Shown: positions 19,499 to 26,753 of the stretch, one piece after another
Position numbering within the stretch: the stretch's first letter is position 1
Layout: each line of letters begins with the position of its first letter
Source of the DNA: Marinobacter halodurans
Lineage (GTDB): Bacteria > Pseudomonadota > Gammaproteobacteria > Pseudomonadales > Oleiphilaceae
Reading direction: 5' to 3'
Length of the DNA stretch: 64,000 bases
NCBI RefSeq assembly: GCF_004327985.1
Contig: NZ_SJDL01000001.1
Location: 1-64,000 of the forward strand
Translations under genes and position numbers: made by a program
Notes under the pieces: model-generated
What the model saw: the letters and a program-made list of their open reading frames with translations, nothing else
Databases searched by the model: none
Told to the model about the DNA's origin: nothing

Positions 19499-20527
19499 AT
19501 GCGCGTTCTCGTTACCGGCGCCAACGGTCATATTGGCAGTCACGTCGTCCGCCAGCTGATCGAACAGGGGCACAGTGCCCGGGCTTTCGTCCGCCCATCG
19601 GCGGACCTGCGCGGTTTGGAAGGGCTCGACGTCGACCTCTTCCGCGGTGACATCATGGACGCCCAGGCGTTGACCGAGGCCGCGCAGGGCATGGATGCCA
19701 TCATCCACATGGCTGCGGTCTACAAGACCATTGCCCGATCACCGGACGAGATTGTGGAGCCGGCCATCCAGGGCGCCCGCAACGTCTTTGCCGCTGCCCA
19801 AGCCAACCGGATCCAGCGCATTGTCTACACCAGTTCGGTGGCTTCCGTCGGCTTTTCGTACGACCCACAAGAGCTGCGCACTGGCGACGACTGGAACAAC
19901 GACCCCAGCAATCCCTACTACATTGCCAAGACCCGCAGCGAACAGACCGCACAGAAACTGGCCGAGGAATCCGGCATCCACCTGGTCGTGATCTGTCCGG
20001 CCATCGTACTGGGTCCTGGCGACTACCGGGTGACGCCGTCCAATCAGTTGGTGATGGACTGGTTGAATGGCGTCGGGCAGACCTATCCGGGCGGGTTGAA
20101 CCTGGTCGACGTCCGCGATGTGGCTGCGGCCCATGTTGCCGCCCTCACCCGGGGCGAAAACCGGCGACGCTACGTGGTGGGCGGCGAAAACGTTGAGGTC
20201 AGGCAGGCTGCCCTACTGCTGAAGCGACTCACTGGCATCAAACCGATGCACCTGCCCTTCGGTCGCGGCATGCTGTTGTGGAGTGCCAAGTGGACGGAAC
20301 GCGTGTGCAGGCTGTTCGGCGTGACCCCGCCCTTCACCTACGACCTCGTCTATGAGGTTGCCGAGCGCTACGCCTACATCGATACCCGGGAAACCAACGA
20401 GACGTTCGGACTGGCGCCCCGGAATGCGGAGCAAACCCTGCAAGCCTGTATTCAATGGCTGCTGGATCAGGGACGCCTCAAGCCCAGGGCCGCCGATCAG
20501 GTCCGTGCCGCTCTAGGGAGCCAGTAA
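19499..20527 (+). CDS. NAD(P)-dependent epimerase/dehydratase (extended SDR)
   Basis: 342-aa extended short-chain dehydrogenase. The N-terminal dinucleotide-binding motif is VTGANGHIGSHVV. The catalytic Tyr-Lys pair is in NPYYIAKTRSEQ, with the Ser in YTSSVASVGF. Further family segments are ICPAIVLGPGDYRVTPSNQL and NLVDVRDVAAAHVAAL, which resemble the dihydroflavonol-reductase or hopanoid-associated epimerase (HpnA) subgroup. No hopanoid genes lie nearby, so the substrate is open. The ATG at 19499 follows AGGGG by nine bases; a frame from 19472 adds nine unlikely residues. It overlaps the convergent glycosyltransferase gene by 15 bases. Confidence 0.87.
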   Translation: MRVLVTGANGHIGSHVVRQLIEQGHSARAFVRPSADLRGLEGLDVDLFRGDIMDAQALTEAAQGMDAIIHMAAVYKTIARSPDEIVEPAIQGARNVFAAAQANRIQRIVYTSSVASVGFSYDPQELRTGDDWNNDPSNPYYIAKTRSEQTAQKLAEESGIHLVVICPAIVLGPGDYRVTPSNQLVMDWLNGVGQTYPGGLNLVDVRDVAAAHVAALTRGENRRRYVVGGENVEVRQAALLLKRLTGIKPMHLPFGRGMLLWSAKWTERVCRLFGVTPPFTYDLVYEVAERYAYIDTRETNETFGLAPRNAEQTLQACIQWLLDQGRLKPRAADQVRAALGSQ

Positions 20528-21634
20528 CCTTGTCAGCCGGTCCCGGTAGCGTGGCTGGAGTCGCGAAAGGCGCCAGTTGTCGATAGATTCCAGCGGCCGG
20601 TCTTGCAGCATCGTCAGCAAGGTTCGGGCGGCACCATCGGCCTCCAGCTCAACATCGTCCGGACGGCTACCATAAAGGCCTCCTGGGGCGATATATTCCG
20701 GATAGGCCAACCTTTCCGGCGCCAACGCCAGGCACCCGGCCGCTATGGCTTCAAGCATCGACAGCCCCTGGAAATCGTGTAGCGCCGTGGAGATCACGAC
20801 ATCGGCCTGGCGAAGCAGGTTATCGTAATCCTGGCGTTGGGCCAGATAACCCCAGTGAACCAGGTGTTCGGCGTAGCGCTCGCGAATCGCCGCAAAGGCC
20901 TCCGGCTGACGCCGGAACTGTTCGCCCACCACACTCAACCGGAAATCCTGCCCCCTGGCCACCAACTGCTCCAACAGCGCGAACAGGCGATCCGGGCCCT
21001 TGTCATACTCCCAGCGGTGGTTCCACAACAGGTGTGGGCAGTGCCGGTCGATGGCACGCTCCTCCCCCGCAAACAGGTGATCGCCGATGGGCACCGGGAG
21101 GACTTCGGACTTCCCGTCGATGCGCTCCGCCACGCCCTCGGGAACCGCATCCGGCAACCGGGCCAGCAGATTGCGGATCCCTGTCAGGAAACTGGTCCGG
21201 TTCCAGTCGCTGTTAAACGCCACCCAATCCGCTGAAAGCGCGCTGTACAGGTTCACCATCTGGTGGTCGACGCTGGCGTGCTGGTCGCCGGAATCCGGAT
21301 AGGCAAACTGGTTTTCGTGCATGTAGAGCAGCACCGGCACGGTAGCCAGATGCCGGTGAAAGGCCCGCAGGCCGGTTACATCCACCATGGACGTCGCCAC
21401 CACCAGGTCCCAGTGCTCCGCCAACAGCGGCTCATCCAACCAGCTCAGGGCGTTGCCCCGGATCCGCCAGCGGAAGTAGCGTGGTGGCAGCGTCAGGACC
21501 TGCCATTCGAACGCAGGCTGCGACGCCACAAGTTGCTCGCGCCAGCGGCGATGGCTACCGGCATCGTATCCGGACAGGAGCAGCACGCGGGGACGGCAGT
21601 GACGAAACCGGGTGTGCAATATCAGTTCAGGCAT
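20513..21634 (-). CDS. Glycosyltransferase, QTMAN-like (DUF3524)
   Basis: 373-aa GT4-type glycosyltransferase. The N-terminal half has the DUF3524 signature: VLLLSGYDAGSHRRWREQL, the PPRYFRWRIRGNAL block and LYMHENQFAYP, which I recognise from the eukaryotic tRNA-queuosine mannosyltransferase (GTDC1/QTMAN). The C-terminal half shows the sugar-nucleotide site: LLWNHRWEYDKGPDRLF, DVVISTALHDFQGLSMLEA and AAGCLAL. In eukaryotes the enzyme adds mannose to queuosine in tRNA-Asp. Bacterial members are common, but their acceptor is not, to my knowledge, established. It starts at the ATG at 21634, divergent from selO. Confidence 0.85.
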   Translation of the reverse strand: MPELILHTRFRHCRPRVLLLSGYDAGSHRRWREQLVASQPAFEWQVLTLPPRYFRWRIRGNALSWLDEPLLAEHWDLVVATSMVDVTGLRAFHRHLATVPVLLYMHENQFAYPDSGDQHASVDHQMVNLYSALSADWVAFNSDWNRTSFLTGIRNLLARLPDAVPEGVAERIDGKSEVLPVPIGDHLFAGEERAIDRHCPHLLWNHRWEYDKGPDRLFALLEQLVARGQDFRLSVVGEQFRRQPEAFAAIRERYAEHLVHWGYLAQRQDYDNLLRQADVVISTALHDFQGLSMLEAIAAGCLALAPERLAYPEYIAPGGLYGSRPDDVELEADGAARTLLTMLQDRPLESIDNWRLSRLQPRYRDRLTRLLAP

Positions 21635-21762
21635 GCCGGTATTCTACCGGAATGGCCCGGCAAGTAACCGGGGCCGAACGCCCCTGTGCAAAAACCACTG
21701 AAAGAGGCACACTGGATCCAGACAGCAATAACCAAAGGAGCCATCTGTTCCCGGCGCTCCGA

Positions 21763-21768
21763 AGGAGG
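21763..21768 (+). promoter_or_regulatory. Shine-Dalgarno site setting a CTG start for selO
   Basis: AGGAGG at 21763-21768 is the strongest ribosome-binding sequence upstream of selO. Four bases later stands CTG (21773), in frame with the conserved SelO N-terminus. No ATG, GTG or TTG lies at a suitable distance. Confidence 0.7.
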
Positions 21769-21772
21769 CATT

Positions 21773-23221
21773 CTGACAGCACTCAGAGTCGAAAATCGCT
21801 ACATCCAGCTCGCCGATCACTTTTACACCCGAATCCAGCCGACACCGCTGAAAGCGCCTCGCCTGGTGCTCTTCAATGACGAGTTGGCTGACGAGATGGG
21901 GCTGCCCCCCGGTGACCGGGAAGACTGGGCCCGCGTTGGTGCCGGCCAGGAACTGCTGGACGGCATGGACCCCGTCGCCATGAAGTACACCGGTCACCAG
22001 TTCGGAGCCTACAACCCGGACCTGGGCGACGGCCGTGGCCTGTTGATGTGGGAGACCATCGGCCCCGACGGCCGACACTGGGACTGGCACCTCAAGGGCG
22101 CCGGCCTGACGCCCTATTCCCGCTTTGGCGATGGGCGCGCCGTATTGCGCTCCACGCTGCGCGAATACCTGTGCAGCGAGGCCATGCACCACCTGGGCAT
22201 TCCCACCACCCGCGCGCTGTTCATGACCAGTGCCAAGGATCCGGTGATGCGCGAGTCCATCGAGACCGCCGCCACCCTGATGCGCGTCGCCCAGACCCAC
22301 ATCCGCTTTGGCCACTTCGAATACACCGCCTATCACCAGGGGCCGGAGGCCACCCGCGAACTGCTGGATCACACCATCGCCCTGCACTTTCCGGAACTGC
22401 AGGACGAGCCCCTGCCCGACCGCTATCGCATGTGGCTGGAAGAGGTGGTCCGGCGTACCGCGCGATTAGTCGCCCAATGGCAGGCCGTGGGTTTCTGCCA
22501 CGGCGTCATGAATTCCGACAACATGTCGATCATCGGCGATACCTTCGACTATGGCCCCTACGCCTTCCTCGACGATTTCGATGCCGGCTACATCTGCAAC
22601 CATACCGACCAGGGCGGCCGTTACGCCTACAACCGCCAGCCCCAGATCGGCTTTATCAACTGCCAGTTCCTGGCACAGTCCCTGGTCCATGTGATGGACG
22701 AGGACGACCTGCGCCGGGCGCTGCGCTGCTACGAGACTACCTACAACGGCACCTTCGAATCCCTGATGAAGCAAAAGCTCGGACTGGAGCAGGATGCCGA
22801 AGGCGATATGTCCCTGATCATGGACCTGTTCAGCATGCTGCATGAGCACCACATCGACTACACCCTGTTTTTCCGGGGCCTGTCGACACGGGCCTCCCGC
22901 GGCAACGCCCCGGTCCGGGACCTGTTCGTGGATCGAGCCGTCGCTGACGACTGGCTGACGCGCTACGACGCCCGACTCGCGCAGGAAACGCGCTCACCGG
23001 AACAGCGGGACCAGGCCATGTGCACCGTCAATCCCAAGTACATCCTGCGCAACTACCTGGCGCAGGAAGCGATCCAGGACGCCCAGACCGGCCAGTACGA
23101 GACCGCCCAAAAGTTGATGGAAGTCCTGAAACGCCCCTACGACGAGCAGCCGGAAAACGAGCATTATGCCGCGCTGCCCCCGGACTGGGGCAAACATCTG
23201 GAGATCAGCTGTTCATCCTGA
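21773..23221 (+). CDS. selO: Protein adenylyltransferase SelO (YdiU)
   Basis: 482-aa pseudokinase of the SelO/YdiU family, which transfers AMP to Ser, Thr or Tyr of target proteins. The family-defining segment is clear: HLKGAGLTPYSRFGDGRAVL and STLREYLCSEAMHHLGIPTT, then GFCHGVMNSDNMSIIG and YGPYAFLDDFD in the active-site region. The C-terminus ends in CSS, the bacterial Cys version of the selenocysteine motif. Starting at CTG 21773 (after AGGAGG) gives nearly the E. coli length (478 aa) and the expected TALRVENRY N-terminus. A GTG at 21686 adds 29 residues without a ribosome-binding site. The STAS-like gene follows 28 bases later, probably co-transcribed. Confidence 0.92.
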   Translation: MTALRVENRYIQLADHFYTRIQPTPLKAPRLVLFNDELADEMGLPPGDREDWARVGAGQELLDGMDPVAMKYTGHQFGAYNPDLGDGRGLLMWETIGPDGRHWDWHLKGAGLTPYSRFGDGRAVLRSTLREYLCSEAMHHLGIPTTRALFMTSAKDPVMRESIETAATLMRVAQTHIRFGHFEYTAYHQGPEATRELLDHTIALHFPELQDEPLPDRYRMWLEEVVRRTARLVAQWQAVGFCHGVMNSDNMSIIGDTFDYGPYAFLDDFDAGYICNHTDQGGRYAYNRQPQIGFINCQFLAQSLVHVMDEDDLRRALRCYETTYNGTFESLMKQKLGLEQDAEGDMSLIMDLFSMLHEHHIDYTLFFRGLSTRASRGNAPVRDLFVDRAVADDWLTRYDARLAQETRSPEQRDQAMCTVNPKYILRNYLAQEAIQDAQTGQYETAQKLMEVLKRPYDEQPENEHYAALPPDWGKHLEISCSS

Positions 23222-23249
23222 CCGCTCCCACCCTGTGGAGGAGACAACG

Positions 23250-23627
23250 ATGGCCACTGAATACGTGGAGTATCCCGAACAGAAAACGGTGGAAATCCGG
23301 GTTGAAGGCCGGGTATCCGCCGAGGATTTTGAGCAGATTGCCGCCCACATGGAGGCTTTTATCCAACAGCACGGCAAGGTCAAACTGATCGAGGTCGTGC
23401 GGGATTTCGACGGCTTCGACCTGTCGATCCTGAAGGACGCCATCCGGTTCGACCGCAAACACCTCAAGGACTTCACCCACTGTGCCGTCGTCTCGGACTC
23501 CGGCTGGATCGGCCCCTTTGCCCGGTTCATGTCGCGGTTCCTGGATATGGAGCTGAGAGTGTTCCGGATGGACGAGGTGGAAGAAGCCCGGAAGTGGCTG
23601 GCCGGAGCGGACAACCCGAGCGTGTAG
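23250..23627 (+). CDS. STAS/SpoIIAA-like protein
   Basis: 125-aa cytoplasmic protein of the SpoIIAA-like (STAS fold) family. It shows the alternating strand/helix pattern: TVEIRVEGRVSAEDFEQIAA, HGKVKLIEVVRDFDGFDLSI, THCAVVSDSGWIGPFARFMS, ending in LRVFRMDEVEEARKWLAG. Members of this group are found as single proteins in many proteobacteria without known partners; some bind lipids or anion-transporter-like domains. GGAGGAG sits ten bases before the ATG at 23250. It is the second gene of the selO unit. Its stop codon TAG is also part of the first REP-like unit. Confidence 0.83.
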   Translation: MATEYVEYPEQKTVEIRVEGRVSAEDFEQIAAHMEAFIQQHGKVKLIEVVRDFDGFDLSILKDAIRFDRKHLKDFTHCAVVSDSGWIGPFARFMSRFLDMELRVFRMDEVEEARKWLAGADNPSV

Positions 23628-23662
23628 CAGACGCTTCAGCTTCTGAGGCGCCGCAAGGCGCC
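23623..23662 (+). repeat. REP-like double-hairpin unit A1
   Basis: Head TGTAGC, then hairpin 1 with CAGA (23628-23631) pairing TCTG (23642-23645) and GCT pairing AGC inside, then hairpin 2 GGCGCC-GCAA-GGCGCC (23647-23662). It belongs to a family of four units in the window. The unit starts within the stop region of the STAS-like gene. Confidence 0.75.
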
Positions 23663-23694
23663 TGACAGGACAACGGAGCCTGGCGGTATGATCC

Positions 23695-23736
23695 AGTAGC
23701 CCTGCGGGCTACTCCGAAGCTAAAGCGTCGGCTACA
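23695..23736 (-). repeat. REP-like double-hairpin unit A2
   Basis: The same unit on the opposite strand. On the plus strand: hairpin 2 AGTAGCCC-TGC-GGGCTACT (23695-23713), hairpin 1 CCGA (23714-23717) to TCGG (23728-23731), and head CTACA (23732-23736). Compared with A1, the stem bases change together (CAGA/TCTG becomes CCGA/TCGG). A1 and A2 form an inverted pair 32 bases apart. Confidence 0.75.
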
Positions 23737-23747
23737 TTGAAGACACA

Positions 23748-23776
23748 AAAAAGGGGCCCATGACAGGCCCCTTTTT
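23748..23776. terminator. Bidirectional Rho-independent terminator
   Basis: AAAAAGGGGCC (23748-23758) pairs with GGCCCCTTTTT (23766-23776) around a seven-base loop. It has T-runs on both strands and serves the convergent selO unit and fumarase gene. Confidence 0.9.
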
Positions 23777-23797
23777 GCTTTCAGCGGATACCGAACA

Positions 23798-25312
23798 TCA
23801 AACCGCCTTGGCCGCAATGATCTTCTCGTGCCACTCCACCGGACCGGTCTGGTGCACGGAGCTGCCATTGGAGTCGACCGCCACCGTCACCGGCATGTCT
23901 TCCACCTCGAACTCGTAGATGGCCTCCATACCCAACTCCTCGAAGGCCACGACTTCCGCCTTCTTGATCGCCTTGGAGACCAGGTAGGCGGAACCACCGA
24001 CGGCCATCAGGTAGACCGCACCGAACTCCTTGATGGCATCGATCGCCACCTGGCCACGCTCGGCCTTGCCGATCATCCCGGTCAGGCCGGTTTTTTCCAG
24101 CATGGTGTGGGTAAACTTGTCCATCCGGGTCGCGGTGGTCGGACCGGCCGGCCCAACCACCTCTTCACGGACCGGATCGACCGGGCCCACGTAATAGATG
24201 AAGCGGCCCTTCAGGTCGACCGGCAGCTCCTCGCCCTTCTCGATCATATCGACCATTTTCTTGTGGGCCGCATCGCGGCCGGTCAGCATCTTGCCCGACA
24301 GCAGGACGGTTTCGCCCGGTTTCCAGTCGCGCACCTCTTCCGGGGTGACCGTGTCCAGGTTGACGCGGCGAACGTTCTCACCCACTTCCCAGGTAATTTC
24401 CGGCCAGTCGTCCAGGCTCGGTGGGGTCTGCAGGGAGGCGCCAGAGCCGTCCAGCACGAAGTGCGCATGACGGGTTGCGGCGCAGTTCGGGATGATCGCG
24501 ACCGGCTTGTTGGCGGCGTGGGTCGGATAATCCTTCACCTTCACGTCCAGCACCGTGGTCAGACCACCCAGACCCTGGGCGCCGATGCCCAGATCGTTGA
24601 CCTTGTCGAACAGTTCCAGGCGCAGCTCCTCAGCCCGGTTGGAGGCGCCACGAGCCTGCAGGTCGTGGATATCGATCGGATCGAGCAACGCTTCCTTCGC
24701 CAGTTCCATCGCCTTCTCGGCAGTACCACCGATGCCGATGCCCAGCATGCCCGGCGGACACCAGCCGGCGCCCATTTGCGGCACCATCTTAAGGACCCAG
24801 TCGACCACCGAGTCGGACGGGTTCAGCATGGCAAACTTGGACTTGGCTTCCGAACCACCGCCCTTGGCGGCCACATGCACTTCCACCTTATCGCCCGGCA
24901 CCAGCTTGTGGTGGATAACCGCCGGCGTGTTGTCCTTGGTGTTCTGGCGCTTGCCGTCCGGATCCGCCAGCACGGAGGCCCGCAGGACGTTATCCGGATG
25001 GGTATAGGCGCGGCGCACGCCTTCGTTGACCATATCGTCCAGGGACATCTCGGCATCCCACCGCACGTCCATGCCCACTTCGACGAACACCGTCACGATG
25101 CCGGTGTCCTGGCAGATCGGGCGCTTGCCCTGGGCGCACATGCGGGAGTTGATCAGGATCTGGGCCATGGCATCCTTGGCCGCCTGGGACTCTTCCTTCT
25201 GATAGGCCTCGTAGACAGCCTGGATGAAATCCTTGGGGTGATAATAGGAAATGAACTGCAGCGCATCGGCAACGCTTTCGATCAGGTCGTCCTGGCGAAT
25301 TACTGTGGTCAT
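23798..25312 (-). CDS. Class I fumarate hydratase, iron-sulfur
   Basis: 504-aa [4Fe-4S] fumarase that interconverts fumarate and malate in the TCA cycle. The three expected cluster cysteines are in RPICQDTGIV, GAGWCPPGMLGIG and IPNCAATRH. The C-terminal beta subunit-like domain follows (LSGKMLTGRDAAHKK, YYVGPVDPV, GSAYLVSKAIKKAE). The ATG at 25312, with GAGAG seven bases before it, gives the normal length of about 505 aa; the frame is open to 25489, but the extra residues do not resemble the family. It corresponds to fumA/fumB of E. coli. It is divergent from the enoyl-CoA hydratase gene. Confidence 0.94.
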   Translation of the reverse strand: MTTVIRQDDLIESVADALQFISYYHPKDFIQAVYEAYQKEESQAAKDAMAQILINSRMCAQGKRPICQDTGIVTVFVEVGMDVRWDAEMSLDDMVNEGVRRAYTHPDNVLRASVLADPDGKRQNTKDNTPAVIHHKLVPGDKVEVHVAAKGGGSEAKSKFAMLNPSDSVVDWVLKMVPQMGAGWCPPGMLGIGIGGTAEKAMELAKEALLDPIDIHDLQARGASNRAEELRLELFDKVNDLGIGAQGLGGLTTVLDVKVKDYPTHAANKPVAIIPNCAATRHAHFVLDGSGASLQTPPSLDDWPEITWEVGENVRRVNLDTVTPEEVRDWKPGETVLLSGKMLTGRDAAHKKMVDMIEKGEELPVDLKGRFIYYVGPVDPVREEVVGPAGPTTATRMDKFTHTMLEKTGLTGMIGKAERGQVAIDAIKEFGAVYLMAVGGSAYLVSKAIKKAEVVAFEELGMEAIYEFEVEDMPVTVAVDSNGSSVHQTGPVEWHEKIIAAKAV

Positions 25313-25632
25313 ATCGGCTCTCATCAGTTGGAAGGTGCGCATAACGCATTGATCCGGGAGGACAATCACCCAGCCATTGCTGGCGGGGCCGCGACACCTG
25401 CTTCGTGGGTCTCCGGTCGTCCCGGGCATGGGCCGCATGGCCGACCCCAGACGACGCTCAAAAAGTGCGCCATAGTCTACCCGATTCAACGGCAGGAATC
25501 AGCGCCCGGCCGGTTTTGCCTCGGGCCTGGCGCACGTCCTCCGGCCAGCAGCCCGGCAATCCGGTTGCATTGAGAGACCAAATCCAGCTTTAATCGCCCC
25601 ACACCACCGAGAACGACAAGCAGGAGATCCCA
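25313..25632. other. Divergent intergenic region, fumarase / enoyl-CoA hydratase
   Basis: 320 bp without a gene. A weak plus-strand promoter may exist at TTGCAT (25565-25570) and TTTAAT (25589-25594), 18 bases apart, 39 bases ahead of the hydratase start. I see no clear promoter for the fumarase gene, no terminator and no conserved RNA. Confidence 0.4.
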
Positions 25633-26406
25633 GTGACCGATTTCATCCGGACCGAACGTCACGATCGCGTACAAGTCATTCGCATCGATCGCCCCGAGCG
25701 CAAGAACGCCCTCACCCACGCCATGTATACCGGCCTGGCGGATGCCCTGGTCGATGCCGAGTCGGACGCCGCCATCCGCTGCTCACTGATCACCGGCAGC
25801 GCCGACTGCTTCACTGCCGGCAACGACCTGAAGGACTTTGCCGAGGGGCTACCGGGCGAATTCGAATCCACGCCGGTCGGCCGCTTCCTGTTTGCATTGG
25901 CCAATGCCGGCAAACCGGTTGTCGCCGCCGTCAATGGCCCGGCCGTCGGTATCGGCACCACCATGCTGCTGCATTGCGACCTGGTCTTCGCCGGTACCAA
26001 TACCCGTTTCCAGATGCCGTTTGCCAACCTGGGCCTTTGCCCGGAGGGCGCCTCGAGCCTGCTGCTGCCGCAATGGCTGGGCCGCGCCCGGGCCAGTGAA
26101 CTGCTGATGCTGGGCAGCCCCTTCGATGCCGAACAGGCCGATCGACTGGGGCTGCTCAACTGCATCTGCGCCCCCGACAACACCGAATCCGAGGCCCTGG
26201 CCGCCTGTCAGCAACTGGCCTCACAACCGCCCGCGGCCATTCGGGCCACCAAGGCCCTGCTCAACCGACCCAACCGGGAGGCCATCCGGGAAACACTGCT
26301 GGCCGAGGGAAAACTGTTTGGCGAGCGCCTGAAGTCAGCCGAGGCCAGCGAAGCCTTCACCGCATTCCAGGAAAAACGCAAACCGGACTTCAGCCGCTTT
26401 GACTGA
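25633..26406 (+). CDS. Enoyl-CoA hydratase/isomerase family protein
   Basis: 257-aa crotonase-fold protein. Key segments: RIDRPERKNALTHAMYTGL, the first oxyanion-hole region FTAGNDLKDFAEG, and PVVAAVNGPAVGIGTTMLLH with the second oxyanion element. The position of the second catalytic Glu reads GLCPEGASSLLLPQ. Since the first acidic residue of classical hydratases is replaced here (NGPAVGIGTT), it may be an isomerase or another crotonase. The GTG at 25633 follows AGGAG. It is monocistronic, ending with a strong terminator. It could act in fatty-acid beta-oxidation; the substrate is not readable from sequence. Confidence 0.85.
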   Translation: MTDFIRTERHDRVQVIRIDRPERKNALTHAMYTGLADALVDAESDAAIRCSLITGSADCFTAGNDLKDFAEGLPGEFESTPVGRFLFALANAGKPVVAAVNGPAVGIGTTMLLHCDLVFAGTNTRFQMPFANLGLCPEGASSLLLPQWLGRARASELLMLGSPFDAEQADRLGLLNCICAPDNTESEALAACQQLASQPPAAIRATKALLNRPNREAIRETLLAEGKLFGERLKSAEASEAFTAFQEKRKPDFSRFD

Positions 26407-26453
26407 TTCGCCGGGTTGGACCGGGGATCGTCAGACAGCGTGAAAGAAGCCTC

Positions 26454-26502
26454 AGAACGGGGTCCCGATACTCGACAGTATCCGGACCCCGTTCTATTTT
26501 TC
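26454..26502 (+). terminator. Rho-independent terminator with long stem
   Basis: AGAACGGGGTCC (26454-26465) pairs with GGACCCCGTTCT (26484-26495). The inner GATACT pairs with AGTATC around CGAC. ATTTTTC follows. It terminates the hydratase gene. Confidence 0.85.
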
Positions 26503-26552
26503 ATAAAGGCACGCGCGGGGTACGGCTGACTCAGAATCACACTTTAGAGCGA

Positions 26553-26578
26553 TCAACAGGTTTCAGTTTCTTCCGATA
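26553..26578 (+). promoter_or_regulatory. Possible sigma-28-like promoter of the lipase gene
   Basis: TCAAC (26553-26557) and TCCGATA (26572-26578) are 14 bases apart, the FliA spacing, each with one mismatch to TCAAG/GCCGATA. The TATAGT at 26576-26581 could instead be a sigma-70 -10 box. It lies about 175 bases before the lipase start. Confidence 0.3.
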
Positions 26579-26753
26579 TAGTCAGACTGATAGAAACCAC
26601 TGGTGCGTTCGCATCAGAGCGCTGGCTGGAGGGCAGTCGAACGCATCTCCGCAGGTTTTCAGACAAGAATTGGCTGCTGATGGAGGGTAACCGGGCCAAC
26701 CGGGGCGATCAGCGCCGACAATAACGATACAACAACAGGAATAGGTTCCATCC

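Larger units (their letters stand above)
26407..26753. other. Intergenic region between hydratase and lipase genes
   Basis: 347 bp without a gene. It contains the hydratase terminator (26454-26502) and a sigma-28-like element TCAAC-N14-TCCGATA (26553-26578). The remaining leader of about 170 bases to the lipase start shows no clear structure. Confidence 0.6.

Noticed and set aside
23798..25489. Longer fumarase start at 25489
   Set aside because: The extra 59 residues are not family-like and include no ribosome-binding site; the ATG at 25312 gives the usual size.
23828..25573. Open frame antisense to the fumarase gene
   Set aside because: The fumarase reading has all cluster cysteines and family motifs; the antisense product has no recognisable features.
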